NCBI GenBank assembly: GCA_002716585.1
Contig: PBBL01000010.1
Coordinates: 1 to 64,000 of the forward strand
From: Myxococcales bacterium
GTDB taxonomy: Bacteria > Myxococcota_A > Bradymonadia > Bradymonadales > GCA-2716585
Direction of reading: 5' to 3'
DNA: 64,000 nt
The notes beneath the pieces are model-generated. The model saw only the letters and a program-made list of their open reading frames with translations, was not told the origin of the DNA and ran no database searches. The translations under genes and the position numbers were made by a program. This document shows, one piece after another, positions 43,225 through 51,200 of this stretch (the first letter of the stretch is position 1; the number at the start of each line of letters is the position of its first letter).

Positions 43225-44613
43225 TCAGACCATATTGATGATGGCCTGCATCATCTCATCAGCGGCGCGGACCACCCGGCTGGCGGCCTCATAGCCCCGC
43301 TGGTGCTTGAGCAGGTCGGAGAGCTCCTCATCGAGGCTGACCCCCCGCACAGACTCCCGCACGTTGCCAAAGGCCTCGACCTGCCCCTCGGCGATGCGCG
43401 TCTCCGCGGTGGCGCGGTTGATGTCGCGGCCAACGGCGGTCTGGAGCTGGGTCAGGGTCGCCGCGGCGGAGCGGTTGTCGAGGGAGGGGATGGAGGCGTT
43501 GCGCAGCTCGGACAGCTCCAGCGACAGGTCGCTGCCGCCAGGGAGCTTGGCTGGGTCGCGCGTGGCGGCGATGGCGTCGGGGTTGTCGACGAGATCCCCG
43601 GAGAGGCTCAACATCGCCGCGGCGCCCTCAGGGCCCGCCAGCGCCTCGAACATCCCTCGCCCGGTGGCGCCGTCGAGGCCGAAGCCCTGGGAGTGCATGT
43701 CGTTGATGGTGGTGGCCAGGCCGTAGGCGAGCTGGTCCAGCTCGGCGATCGCCGCGGTGACGTCTTCGTTGAACGCCGTCAGCGACCCCCCCAGCTCACC
43801 GCCGGACGAGCCGTCTCGGAGGATCCGCTCCGCGCCGTCCGGGCTGTAGTGAACCAGCTCAAGCTGCCCGTCGATCTCGCGGCTCTCCAGCTCACTGGCC
43901 AGCTCCCCCGAGACGAGCACGGCGCCGCCAGGGAGCGACATCGTGATGGTGCCGTCGTCCTGCTCAAGGGCCTGGGCGCCGGTCAGCTCCGTGAGGCGGT
44001 CGATGAGGCGGTCCCGCTCATCGCGCAGCTCGGACGCCTCGCTCTGGGCGGCCTCGGCGGCGCGGATCTGGGCGTTGAGGTCGGCGATCTCGAAGGTGAC
44101 GTCGTTGACGGTGTCGAGCTGCGTCTGGACCAGCCCGTTGATGGGATCCTGGAGCCTCGACAGCTGCCCGCGCGTGGTCTGGAAGTCGTTGGCGAGTGCG
44201 TCCGCTGCGAACAGGACCGCCTCGCGCTCGGCGAACCCGCCAGGCTGGCTCGACAGCTGCGAGAGGCTGTCGAACAGCGCCTCCATGCGGACGGCGAGGC
44301 CGCCGTCCTGGGGGCTGAGGATCGACTCCAGCTGCTGGAGCGCCGACAGGCGGCTCTGGTTGAAGGCGGCGTTGGACTGGGCGGCCCGCGCCGAGGCGGT
44401 GCTGTATTGGTCGATGACCCGCTCCGGGGAGCTCATGGCGACGCCCGCGGCGACGCGGCGGTCCTGGCCGAGCCCGAGGCTCCCCAGCGTCCCGCGCCTG
44501 CGGCTGTATCCTTCGACGCCTGCGTTGGCGGCGTTCTGACTGGCGACGTCCATCGCGGCCTGGTAGGCACCCAGGGCGTGACGGCCGATGTTCAACATGT
44601 TGGTGATGCTCAT
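43225..44613 (-). CDS. flgK: Flagellar hook-associated protein 1
   Basis: FlgK is the first hook-filament junction protein. The ATG at 44613 (GAAGGG upstream) gives 462 residues: NMLNIGRHALGAYQAAMDVA and ASQNAANAGVEGYSRRR at the start, LQDPINGLVQTQLDTVNDVT in the core, and the closing VSLDEELSDLLKHQRGYEAA with RAADEMMQAIINMV. Length is a little below the 540-600 residues of enteric FlgK, so a domain in the variable middle is reduced. It begins 2 bases after flgN, an arrangement that favours co-translation with its chaperone. Confidence 0.95.
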   Translation of the reverse strand: MSITNMLNIGRHALGAYQAAMDVASQNAANAGVEGYSRRRGTLGSLGLGQDRRVAAGVAMSSPERVIDQYSTASARAAQSNAAFNQSRLSALQQLESILSPQDGGLAVRMEALFDSLSQLSSQPGGFAEREAVLFAADALANDFQTTRGQLSRLQDPINGLVQTQLDTVNDVTFEIADLNAQIRAAEAAQSEASELRDERDRLIDRLTELTGAQALEQDDGTITMSLPGGAVLVSGELASELESREIDGQLELVHYSPDGAERILRDGSSGGELGGSLTAFNEDVTAAIAELDQLAYGLATTINDMHSQGFGLDGATGRGMFEALAGPEGAAAMLSLSGDLVDNPDAIAATRDPAKLPGGSDLSLELSELRNASIPSLDNRSAAATLTQLQTAVGRDINRATAETRIAEGQVEAFGNVRESVRGVSLDEELSDLLKHQRGYEAASRVVRAADEMMQAIINMV

Positions 44614-44615
44614 GC

Positions 44616-44984
44616 TCAACCCTTCCAGATCATCATCCCCTGACCGGCCGACCGATTTCGACCCGGGGCGCTGTAGGTGGCTTCGGGGGTGGAGGCCAGC
44701 CGTTGAATGATCGCCCGAACCATCTGCTGGGTCTCCTGGAGGATCTCCAGGTTCTCCTGGCTCGTCTGGTGAATCCAGCGGTAGACCGTACGCACCTCGT
44801 CGGGGACGGGGATATACCCGGCCAGCTCGATGACGTGGCGCGACAGCACCAGGCGCTGCTGCGCCAGCTCGGCGTAGCGATCCAGCTCCAGCGTCCGGAT
44901 CGCCTCCATCTCGTCTTCCACGATCTCCATCAAGGCTTCCGCCAGCGTCTCGTGGTCTTCGCATTCGGCCCACTCGCTCATCAT
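44616..44984 (-). CDS. flgN: FlgN-type export chaperone for FlgK and FlgL
   Basis: The 122-residue acidic, helical protein (ETLAEALMEIVEDEMEAIRT; LDRYAELAQQRLVLSRHVIE; WIHQTSQENLEILQETQQMV) has the size, coiled-coil content and position of FlgN, which carries FlgK and FlgL to the flagellar export gate. Sequence identity in this family is low, so gene order is the main argument. ATG 44984 has AGGAG 7 bases upstream; the longer frame upstream lacks a ribosome site. It ends 2 bases before flgK. Confidence 0.8.
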   Translation of the reverse strand: MMSEWAECEDHETLAEALMEIVEDEMEAIRTLELDRYAELAQQRLVLSRHVIELAGYIPVPDEVRTVYRWIHQTSQENLEILQETQQMVRAIIQRLASTPEATYSAPGRNRSAGQGMMIWKG

Positions 44985-45325
44985 CACGTCTCTCCTGGTG
45001 TTCTTGAGGCACCACAGCGTGTACAGACCAATCATCGGCAGCCTGTTCAGGATCTCTGAAAATTGGACCCAAGAACGTCACGAGGCCGAGGTGGGCGCCC
45101 ACCTCGGCCTCGTGACGGTGTTTTTCGGTGATGTCGTCGTCATGCGCGTTGGCCTCGGGCGAGCTGCCCAGGGCGGTCGGTCTGCTCGACGACTTCTGGT
45201 CTGGAAGGCTCCACAACGCGAACAAGGTGTTCATGCGTTGTGTCTCAAGTCTCCGCGACATCGGCTTTTTTTCAAGCTCCGCCTCGACTTCCTCAGCCAG
45301 ATCGGAGTTGGCGCTGCGACCGCGC
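44985..45325. other. 341-base gap between flgM and flgN
   Basis: No convincing gene is present. The region holds the 42-base palindrome at 45076 and a minus-strand frame from about 45231 (MNTLFALWSLPDQKSSSRP) that runs through the palindrome into flgN without a ribosome site, so it is not called. A flgN-flgK-flgL promoter may lie between the palindrome and 44985. Confidence 0.4.
45076..45125 (+). terminator. Perfect 42-base palindrome followed by T-run
   Basis: Bases 45076-45117 are a perfect inverted repeat with 21-base arms and no spacer (arm begins CGTCACGAGGCCGAGG). GTGTTTTT follows on the plus strand, so as RNA it forms a very strong intrinsic terminator in that direction. On the minus strand, the direction of all nearby genes, the bases after it are TTCTTGGG, a weaker tail. 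Confidence 0.65.
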
Positions 45326-45634
45326 CTACTCCGCTTTCGAAGGCATCAGGTGACCGCTGTCGAGTAGCGCGGCGGCCACGGCCCTCGCATCGGGCTTATA
45401 CTCGCCGTCGGCGACCAGCCGACGCAGGCGCGCCACCTTCTCGCGGTTGAAGTTCTCGGTGGAGATGTCATCGTACCGGTTGCCTGTCGTGATCACGCAC
45501 GCGTCGGCGTTGGCGATCTCCTGCTCCAGCTCCTCGAAGTCCAGCTCGTCCATGATGGCGTCCGCCATCATCTCGGCCTCGGACTGCAGATCGAGTTCGA
45601 CGTTGGGCTTGATGGTCTCGATGTTCATGGTCAT
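45326..45634 (-). CDS. flgM: Anti-sigma-28 factor FlgM
   Basis: FlgM holds the flagellar sigma factor FliA until the hook is finished and FlgM is exported. The C-terminal binding segment is clear: NREKVARLRRLVADGEYKPD followed by ARAVAAALLDSGHLM. The N-terminus is acidic (QSEAEMMADAIMDELDFEEL) and predicted to be flexible or helical. At 102 residues the length is normal. GGAGAAGAACC lies before the ATG at 45634. It sits between flgJ and flgN, and FlgM is placed beside FlgN in many proteobacteria too. Confidence 0.88.
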   Translation of the reverse strand: MTMNIETIKPNVELDLQSEAEMMADAIMDELDFEELEQEIANADACVITTGNRYDDISTENFNREKVARLRRLVADGEYKPDARAVAAALLDSGHLMPSKAE

Positions 45635-45753
45635 GGTTCTTCTCCGTACGCTGTCGTGTGTATCGTCCAGGGGTTCTGAGTCTGGCCCCTTCTGGTTTCA
45701 CCAGTTAGCGGCACGCTGTTGTTGCCGTCTTGATACCTACATCGTCAGACCTT

Positions 45754-45795
45754 CAACGCTCCTTGAGACTTTTTTGGCTCAAGCGTTGTTTTTTT
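45754..45795 (+). terminator. Hairpin with long T-run, plus-strand sense
   Basis: CAACG and CTTGAG pair with CTCAAG and CGTTG around a loop containing TTTTTT, and GTTTTTTT follows. This is a textbook intrinsic terminator on the plus strand. All neighbouring genes (flgM, flgJ) are on the minus strand, where no T-run follows the hairpin. Confidence 0.55.
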
Positions 45796-45840
45796 GGCGG
45801 ATGGATCGATCTCGGCGTCAAGGTTTTGACGAATTGGTGG

Positions 45841-46296
45841 TCAGGTGTCGGAGGGGTCGTGACCTTCGCGCATGAAGTCGTCTGGCTCGCTGGAGACTGC
45901 GCCAGAGAATTGACGCTCAAGGACCGCCGCGAGGCCAAAGCCGCCGCCATCGGAGAGGAGCTTGGAGTACTCCTGGTCGAGCATGCTGGTGTAGGTGTCG
46001 TTGGAGAAGCTCTGTTGAAAGAGCCCGTCCTTGGGCACGGTGTCGCGCATGACCTTGAACATGTGGGTGAGGAAGTGGGCCTCGAACTCCCGCGCGGCCT
46101 TGCGGATGGACTCCTGGCGGCCGCTGCGCTGCGCCTGCTCGGCCTCAACGGCGAGGTCCTCCAGGGGGACCCCGGCGTCGGCGCCGCCGGTGGCCTCAAC
46201 CATGGTGGTGCCGGGCGGCGCGGCGAGCGGGTTGTCGGCGCGCGCCTGAAGCTGCGCGCGTTGAAGCATGAGGGGGTTGACGCCGGAGATCTTCAT
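45841..46296 (-). CDS. flgJ: FlgJ-like rod-binding protein, single domain
   Basis: The 151 residues match the rod-binding N-terminal domain of FlgJ: IRKAAREFEAHFLTHMFKVM, RDTVPKDGLFQQSFSNDTYT and SMLDQEYSKLLSDGGGFGLA. The peptidoglycan hydrolase (muramidase/glucosaminidase) half of gamma-proteobacterial FlgJ is absent, as in many deltaproteobacteria, so a separate hydrolase must open the wall; the transglycosylase at 37370 is one candidate. It starts 24 bases after flgI. Confidence 0.9.
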   Translation of the reverse strand: MKISGVNPLMLQRAQLQARADNPLAAPPGTTMVEATGGADAGVPLEDLAVEAEQAQRSGRQESIRKAAREFEAHFLTHMFKVMRDTVPKDGLFQQSFSNDTYTSMLDQEYSKLLSDGGGFGLAAVLERQFSGAVSSEPDDFMREGHDPSDT

Positions 46297-46320
46297 GGCG
46301 GCTCCATGGTGCGCGTGCTG

Positions 46321-47457
46321 TTATTGAACGATGATGTCGGCGTTGAGGGCGCCTGCGGCCTTGAGGGCCTGGAAGATGCTGGCGAGGTCGCGGGGCGACA
46401 CGCCCATGGCGTTGAGCGCCTTGGCGAGGTCCCCGATGGAGACGCCTCCTGGGAGCACGGTCACCTCGCCGCTCTCCTCGGCGATCTCGATCTCGGTGTT
46501 GTCGAACGGCACGGTGCCCCCGAGGGAGAAGGGGTAGGGCTGGCTGACCTCGTTGCGCTTTCGGACCTCGATGCTCAGGCTCCCGTGGCTGATGCCGACG
46601 GTGCTGATCTGGACGTCTGCGCCGATGACGACGGTGCCGGAGCGCTCGTTGATGACCACGCGGGCCTTGCGATCGGGGATGATGTCGATCCGCTCGATGG
46701 AGGCGATGAAGTCGGCGGCGCGGTCGCGGTAGGCGGGGGGGACCTTGACCTCGATGGTGCCGCCGTCGATGGTGCGCGCGATCTCCGCGCCGGTGGCGAG
46801 GTTGATGGCGGTCGCCATGCGGCTGGCGGTGGTGAAGTCGGCCTGCTTGAGGCTGATGATCAGCTGCTCGCGCTTGGTGAAGGCGCTCTCCAGCTCCCGC
46901 TCGACGAGCGCGCCGTCGGCGATCCGGCCCACGGTGAGGTGCCCGCTCTGGGAGCTGTTGCCGCCCGCCGATGAGCCGAACCCACCGATCACCAGCGGCC
47001 CCTGGGCGACCGCGTAGACGTTCTGATCCGCCGCGAGCAGCGGGGTCATCAGGAGCATCCCGCCGACGAGGCTCTTGGCGTCGCCGAGGCTGGAGACCTC
47101 GACGTCGAGGCGGTCACCGACCCGCGCGAAGGGGGGCAGCTCCGCCGTCACGATGACCGCCGCGACGTTGCGGGTGATGAACGTCTTCGGGTCGATGCGG
47201 ATCCCCATCCGGGTGAGCATGTTGGCCACCGACTGCACCGTGAAGCGCGCCTGCTGGCTGTCTCCGGTGCCCTGGAGGCCCACCACCAGGCCGTAGCCGG
47301 TCAGCTGGTTGGCGCGGACCCCGCGGATGTTGGCCAGATCCTTGATGCGCGCCGCGTCCGCGTCGAGCGGCGCGGCCAGCGTCACGAGCGCGGCGAGCAG
47401 CGCCACCCCGAGCGTCAACAGCGAGGGGCGGTGGGGTGTGGTGTGTGGGGTGTTCAT
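46321..47457 (-). CDS. flgI: Flagellar P-ring protein
   Basis: FlgI forms the P ring around the rod in the peptidoglycan layer. The 378-residue product has a Sec signal (LTLGVALLAALVTLAAPLDA) and family blocks RIKDLANIRGVRANQLTGYG, LVVGLQGTGDSQQARFTVQS, MLTRMGIRIDP and the closing GVSPRDLASIFQALKAAGAL. ATG 47457 is preferred over the ATG 6 bases earlier, since GGGAG is 9 bases before it. It follows flgH by 24 bases. Confidence 0.97.
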   Translation of the reverse strand: MNTPHTTPHRPSLLTLGVALLAALVTLAAPLDADAARIKDLANIRGVRANQLTGYGLVVGLQGTGDSQQARFTVQSVANMLTRMGIRIDPKTFITRNVAAVIVTAELPPFARVGDRLDVEVSSLGDAKSLVGGMLLMTPLLAADQNVYAVAQGPLVIGGFGSSAGGNSSQSGHLTVGRIADGALVERELESAFTKREQLIISLKQADFTTASRMATAINLATGAEIARTIDGGTIEVKVPPAYRDRAADFIASIERIDIIPDRKARVVINERSGTVVIGADVQISTVGISHGSLSIEVRKRNEVSQPYPFSLGGTVPFDNTEIEIAEESGEVTVLPGGVSIGDLAKALNAMGVSPRDLASIFQALKAAGALNADIIVQ

Positions 47458-47481
47458 GAGCATGCGCTCCCTGGTCGGCGA

Positions 47482-48210
47482 TCAAAAGGGCCAGAGCCAA
47501 CCGAACATCCGCGCGAACCAACCCGGCTCGCTGACGTCCGTGATGACGCCCTGACCTGAGAACTCCACTTGGGCCTCGGAGATCAGATCGCTGGAGATGG
47601 TGTTGTTCTCCAGCACGTCCACCGGGCGGATGACGCCCGAGATGTAGAAGTACTGCTCCTCGCTGTTGACGAGGATCGTCTTGGTGCCTTCGATGAACAG
47701 GTTGCCGTTGGGCAGGACGTCGCGCACGTGCGCGGTCACCGTCGCCTTGAGCGACCCCTCGCGCTTGGTGCTCCCCTCGCCCTTGAAGGCGTAGTCGGTC
47801 GCGGCCTGTACGAGCTGCCCGTTCTCCAGGGACGGGCTGGTGTCGCCGATGCGGTCCATGAGCGTGAAGAGGACCTCGATCTTGGCGTCGAAGTCGCTGC
47901 TCTTGCTCAACTCGGTGCCCGCGCTCCCAGCGGCGCTCGACTTCTCCGAGATGAGGATCGTGACGATGTCGCCCGCGCGGTAGGCGCGCTGATCGACGAA
48001 GTAGTTGCTCAACAGCGACGCCTCGTTGTAGAGGCTGCCGTCCTCGGGCACGTACTTCGCGTTCTTGAAGTCGACGGGGGGCTTGTACTCGCGGTGCCGC
48101 GGCTCGCGGACGTTGCTCCCCGCGCCAGAGCAGGCCGCCCCGGTCAGCGCGAGCGTGAGCAGCGACACCGTGAGGAGCCGCGCGTGGGACTGTTGGGTCG
48201 TCTTGAGCAT
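47482..48210 (-). CDS. flgH: Flagellar L-ring protein
   Basis: FlgH forms the L ring in the outer membrane. The 242 residues begin with a lipoprotein signal (LLTVSLLTLALTGAAC). They contain SLYNEASLLSNYFVDQRAYR, AGDIVTILISEKSSAAGSAG, EGSTKREGSLKATVTAHVRD, VLPNGNLFIEGTKTILVN and the closing SGQGVITDVSEPGWFARMF, all characteristic. Its ATG overlaps the stop of flgA by one base (TGATG), so translation is coupled. Confidence 0.97.
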   Translation of the reverse strand: MLKTTQQSHARLLTVSLLTLALTGAACSGAGSNVREPRHREYKPPVDFKNAKYVPEDGSLYNEASLLSNYFVDQRAYRAGDIVTILISEKSSAAGSAGTELSKSSDFDAKIEVLFTLMDRIGDTSPSLENGQLVQAATDYAFKGEGSTKREGSLKATVTAHVRDVLPNGNLFIEGTKTILVNSEEQYFYISGVIRPVDVLENNTISSDLISEAQVEFSGQGVITDVSEPGWFARMFGWLWPF

Positions 48211-49184
48211 CACTGCACCATCACCCGACCCGCGCCCAGCACCCGGGCCTTGAGCAGCGAGTCTGACATTGTGTTTCGGACCTGGATCCACTCGCCCCGG
48301 GCGCCGTCCTTCTTGGCCTCGCCGACCGCGGTCACCCTCAAGGCGCCTGAGCTGTACTCGATCACCACCCGATCGCCCCGCTTGATCACGTCGGGCGCCT
48401 TGAGGGAGCTGTCCCGCAGCGCGGCGCCAGCCCGGAGGGTGCTCCTGACGCTCATGCCGATCGCCTCGGAGCAGGGGACGCTGCTCGACGTCACCTCGCT
48501 GTGCTCCTCGACGACGTCACCCTCGGTGATGACGTCACCCGATCGGAGATCGCTGCGCGCCACGCAGACCGGGCCGACGAGCTTGAGCTTCGCCGAGACG
48601 TGGCGCGTCTCGATGACCTGCCCGCCCACCTCGATCTGGACCGTGAACATGACCGTCCCCGACAGCCTGGAGCTGTCCCGCGCGCTGGCCTTCCACGTCA
48701 GCTCACCGCGCGGGAGCATCAGGTCGGTGCGCCAGGTGACGGGCTCGACCCGCGCCTTGTGCTCGCCCGGCGTGTTGGCCAGGACCCAGACCTCGATCGC
48801 CTTCTGGATGTGGCGCCCGGCGTCGGCGCGGGACACCTTCTGGCCGGGACGCGTCACGACCATCTTCCTGGGGAAGGTGACCTTGACGTGATCAGGCAGC
48901 CCCCCTTGCTTGAGCGCCGACTTGATCGACAGCTGCGACATCACCCGCTCCTGCGACGGCTCGGGGGCGCGCCCCAGCTCGATGCGACGCACCTGCTCCT
49001 TGAGCTGGGGGTCGCTGATCCCCTGAATCCGGGCGACGTCGTCGACTCGGATGACGTCGCCCTGGATCTCGCTCTTGGGGAAGAAGCGCAGGCTCGCCTG
49101 CTGCGCCTGCGCGGCGCTCGCGGCGCCGAGCACGATCGCCACCGCGGCGAGGGCGCTGAGGGAGGGGGTGGGGTTCAAGCGCAT
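48210..49184 (-). CDS. flgA: P-ring assembly chaperone FlgA
   Basis: FlgA is the periplasmic chaperone for P-ring formation. The 324 residues have a Sec signal (SALAAVAIVLGAASAAQAQ) and a C-terminal SAF domain: VARSDLRSGDVITEGDVVEE, IGMSVRSTLRAGAALRDSSL and IKRGDRVVIEYSSGALRVTA. The N-terminal half has additional sequence (IQGDVIRVDDVARIQG), making the protein longer than E. coli FlgA (219). ATG 49184 has GGATGG 5 bases upstream; ATGs at 49193 and 49202 are alternatives. It overlaps flgH. Confidence 0.93.
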   Translation of the reverse strand: MRLNPTPSLSALAAVAIVLGAASAAQAQQASLRFFPKSEIQGDVIRVDDVARIQGISDPQLKEQVRRIELGRAPEPSQERVMSQLSIKSALKQGGLPDHVKVTFPRKMVVTRPGQKVSRADAGRHIQKAIEVWVLANTPGEHKARVEPVTWRTDLMLPRGELTWKASARDSSRLSGTVMFTVQIEVGGQVIETRHVSAKLKLVGPVCVARSDLRSGDVITEGDVVEEHSEVTSSSVPCSEAIGMSVRSTLRAGAALRDSSLKAPDVIKRGDRVVIEYSSGALRVTAVGEAKKDGARGEWIQVRNTMSDSLLKARVLGAGRVMVQ

Positions 49185-49226
49185 GGCAACCATCCGGGGC
49201 ATCGCGTCACAGGGGGCTTTGGGTCT

Positions 49227-49273
49227 GACGCGTGCTGAGGGGCGCCAGGTTCAGGCGCCCCTCAGCGCGCGTC
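49227..49273. repeat. 20-bp near-perfect hairpin
   Basis: Arms of 20 bases (GACGCGTGCTGAGGGGCGCC and its complement with one G-T pair) flank the 7-base loop AGGTTCA. The hairpin lies 42 bases upstream of the flgA start on the flagellar strand and ends exactly where the left direct repeat of the MITE-like element begins (49274). No T-run follows on either strand. Confidence 0.5.
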
Positions 49274-49411
49274 CGTATCAATTGACGGGTGTAGAAAGGT
49301 AGCTGCGAAGCAGCGGTGCGCAGGTGAACTCAGCCATCTGGATTTGCTCAGGATGTTCGCATCCAGCGCGCTGAGTTCATCGCGCGACCTTTCTACACCC
49401 GTTCGTATCAA
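49274..49411. mobile_element. MITE-like element at the 3' end of flgG
   Basis: ACGGGTGTAGAAAGGT (49285-49300) is perfectly inverted at 49387-49402, and the direct repeat CGTATCAA flanks it at 49274-49281 and 49404-49411. This resembles terminal inverted repeats with an 8-bp target duplication, although 3 and 1 bases lie between repeat and terminus. No coding frame is inside. The interior folds further: GCTGC/GCAGC (49302-49314), GAACTCAGC/GCTGAGTTC (49326-49334, 49370-49378) and, competing, CTGGAT/ATCCAG or GGATG/CATCC. The right direct repeat contains the flgG stop codon. It could instead be an intercistronic structured RNA. Confidence 0.45.
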
Positions 49412-50193
49412 AGGATGTTGTTGGTGGTCTGCAACATCTCGTCGGCCGCCTTGATGACGCGGCTGTTGGTCTCGTAGGAGCGCTGGGCCACGATCAGGCC
49501 GATCATCTCCTCGACGACGTTGACGTTGGAGCCCTCCAGGAAGCCCTGGCTGATGCTGCCGAGGCCGTCGCTGCCTGGGATCCCGATGACGGGGTCACCG
49601 CTGGTGGGCGTCACCTGGTACATGTTGCCGCCGATCGACTTGAGGCCCGCGGCGTTGACGAAGTTGGCGAGCTGGATCTGCCCGACCTCGTTGGTCTCGG
49701 CGGTGTCGCCCTGGGTGACTGTCACGCGGCCATCCTTGCCGATCGTGACGTTGGTCGCGTCGGGCGGGATCAGGATGGCGGGCTCGACGGGGAGGCCGTT
49801 GCTGGTCACCAGCTGGCCCTCGCCGTTGATCTTGAGGTTGCCCGCGCGGGTGAACGCGACCTCCCCGCTCGGCTGCACCACCTGGAGGAAGCCGTTGCCC
49901 TCGATGGCGACGTCGAGGGGGTTGCCGGTGTTCTGGAAGTCGCCCTGGCCGAACTGCTTGGAGCTGGAGACCGTCTTGACGCCGTAGCCGACCTGGAGGC
50001 CGACCGGGGCCTGGACGCCCTCGCCGTTGGCCGCGCCCTGGGCGCGGAGGTTCTGGTAGAGGAGGTCCTCGAAGTCAGCGCGGGAGCGCTTGTAGCCCGT
50101 CGTGTTGACGTTCGCCAGGTTGTTGGAGATGTTGTCGATCTTGGTCGACTGTGCCTCCATCCCCGTCGATGCGATGCGAAGTGCTCTGAGCAT
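49408..50193 (-). CDS. flgG: Flagellar distal rod protein
   Basis: FlgG forms the distal rod. The 261-residue protein is full length: MLRALRIASTGMEAQSTKID, NISNNLANVNTTGYKRSRAD, the QGDFQNTGNPLDVAIEGNGF signature, and the C-terminal GFLEGSNVNVVEEMIGLIVA followed by RSYETNSRVIKAADEML. Its stop codon lies within the right direct repeat of the adjacent MITE-like element, yet the C-terminal sequence is intact. Confidence 0.97.
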   Translation of the reverse strand: MLRALRIASTGMEAQSTKIDNISNNLANVNTTGYKRSRADFEDLLYQNLRAQGAANGEGVQAPVGLQVGYGVKTVSSSKQFGQGDFQNTGNPLDVAIEGNGFLQVVQPSGEVAFTRAGNLKINGEGQLVTSNGLPVEPAILIPPDATNVTIGKDGRVTVTQGDTAETNEVGQIQLANFVNAAGLKSIGGNMYQVTPTSGDPVIGIPGSDGLGSISQGFLEGSNVNVVEEMIGLIVAQRSYETNSRVIKAADEMLQTTNNIL

Positions 50194-50388
50194 GGCTCAA
50201 TCCCAAGGTCTGGCGCCGCTGGGCGGTGGTCCGAACCGCCCCGTCAGCGGAAGTCAGTGGGCCGACCTGGGGAGGGCGCGAGGCCCTGTTCTGTGTTGGG
50301 CCGCGTCGCCTCTGTCCCCACGTGTCAGCCGAACCTGCATATCGGCATCTCACCCCAGGACGTTGAATCCTGAGCGAAGATCAGGTCA

Positions 50389-51108
50389 TCAGGTGCGCCC
50401 GACCTCGGTCGTCAGCGTCCGGTCGATGTCCTTGTAGGCCTGGATCGCCTTCTGGGTCGCCTCAAAGACGCGGGTGGTGCGGATCAGCTCGGTCATGCCC
50501 CAGACCGGGTTGACGTTGGAGCCCTCGGCGTAGCCCTGGAGCACCTCGAAGTCGTCGGCGGGTTGGGCGCCGTTGCCCTCGTAGAAGCCGCCACCGGCTG
50601 GCCGGAGATCCTCGGGGGCGTTGAAGCGGACGACGTCGAGCTGCCCGACCAGCTCCTCACCGGCGTAGACCGCGCCGTCCTTCTCCACGTAGATGTAGGA
50701 CTGGTCCGGGATGACCAGCTCGCCGCCGCCCTGAGCCCTCAGCGGCTGTCCTCCGACGGTGAGGCGGCGGTTCGCGTCCAGGCTCATCAGCCCCCGACGT
50801 GTGTACTGAGGCTGCCCGCCCTGGCCATTGACCACGAAGAAGCCCTCGCCGTTGAGCGCGACGTCGAGGTCGTTGCCGGTCTCGATGAGGTCGCCCTGGG
50901 TCATGTCGCTGCCGAGCTGGGCGATCTGGACGTCGCTGCGGTCTTCGGGGCGGTCGCCGCCCTGCGCGCGCACGAGCACCGACTCGAACACGGGGCGCTG
51001 CGCCTTGAAGCCCGGGGTGCTGACGTTGGCGAGGTTGTTGCTGAGGATCTCGAGGTTCTGGTCCATGACCATGGCGCCCGAGAGCGCCGTGTAGATGCCG
51101 TCCGACAT
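50389..51108 (-). CDS. flgF: Flagellar proximal rod protein FlgF
   Basis: The 239 residues show the rod/hook pattern: SDGIYTALSGAMVMDQNLEI, LSNNLANVSTPGFKAQRPVF, GDLIETGNDLDVALNGEGFF and the closing YAEGSNVNPVWGMTELIRTT. The shorter length, the absence of the NTTGYK form and its position before flgG favour FlgF. ATG 51108 has GGAGG nearby; the 17 extra upstream residues lack support. A 195-base gap separates it from flgG, without a visible gene. It is the first flagellar gene here on the minus strand. Confidence 0.92.
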   Translation of the reverse strand: MSDGIYTALSGAMVMDQNLEILSNNLANVSTPGFKAQRPVFESVLVRAQGGDRPEDRSDVQIAQLGSDMTQGDLIETGNDLDVALNGEGFFVVNGQGGQPQYTRRGLMSLDANRRLTVGGQPLRAQGGGELVIPDQSYIYVEKDGAVYAGEELVGQLDVVRFNAPEDLRPAGGGFYEGNGAQPADDFEVLQGYAEGSNVNPVWGMTELIRTTRVFEATQKAIQAYKDIDRTLTTEVGRT

Positions 51109-51200
51109 GGTGACCTGCCTCCAGGTACGCGCTCCGCTCAACGCGGGGCGCAGGTTCACCCTGCGTCATCGGCATTCGGGCGCGCGGATCGTAACCGGGG

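Noticed and set aside
43225-45261. A longer FlgK reading with about 215 extra N-terminal residues
   Set aside because: The extra part runs through flgN and the palindrome in another frame. FlgK homology starts exactly at the ATG at 44613, which has a ribosome site.
45705-45712. Sigma-28 -10 box (GCCGCTAA on the minus strand) upstream of flgM
   Set aside because: One mismatch to GCCGATAA is encouraging, but no TAAA-type -35 lies at the required distance, so it is not annotated.
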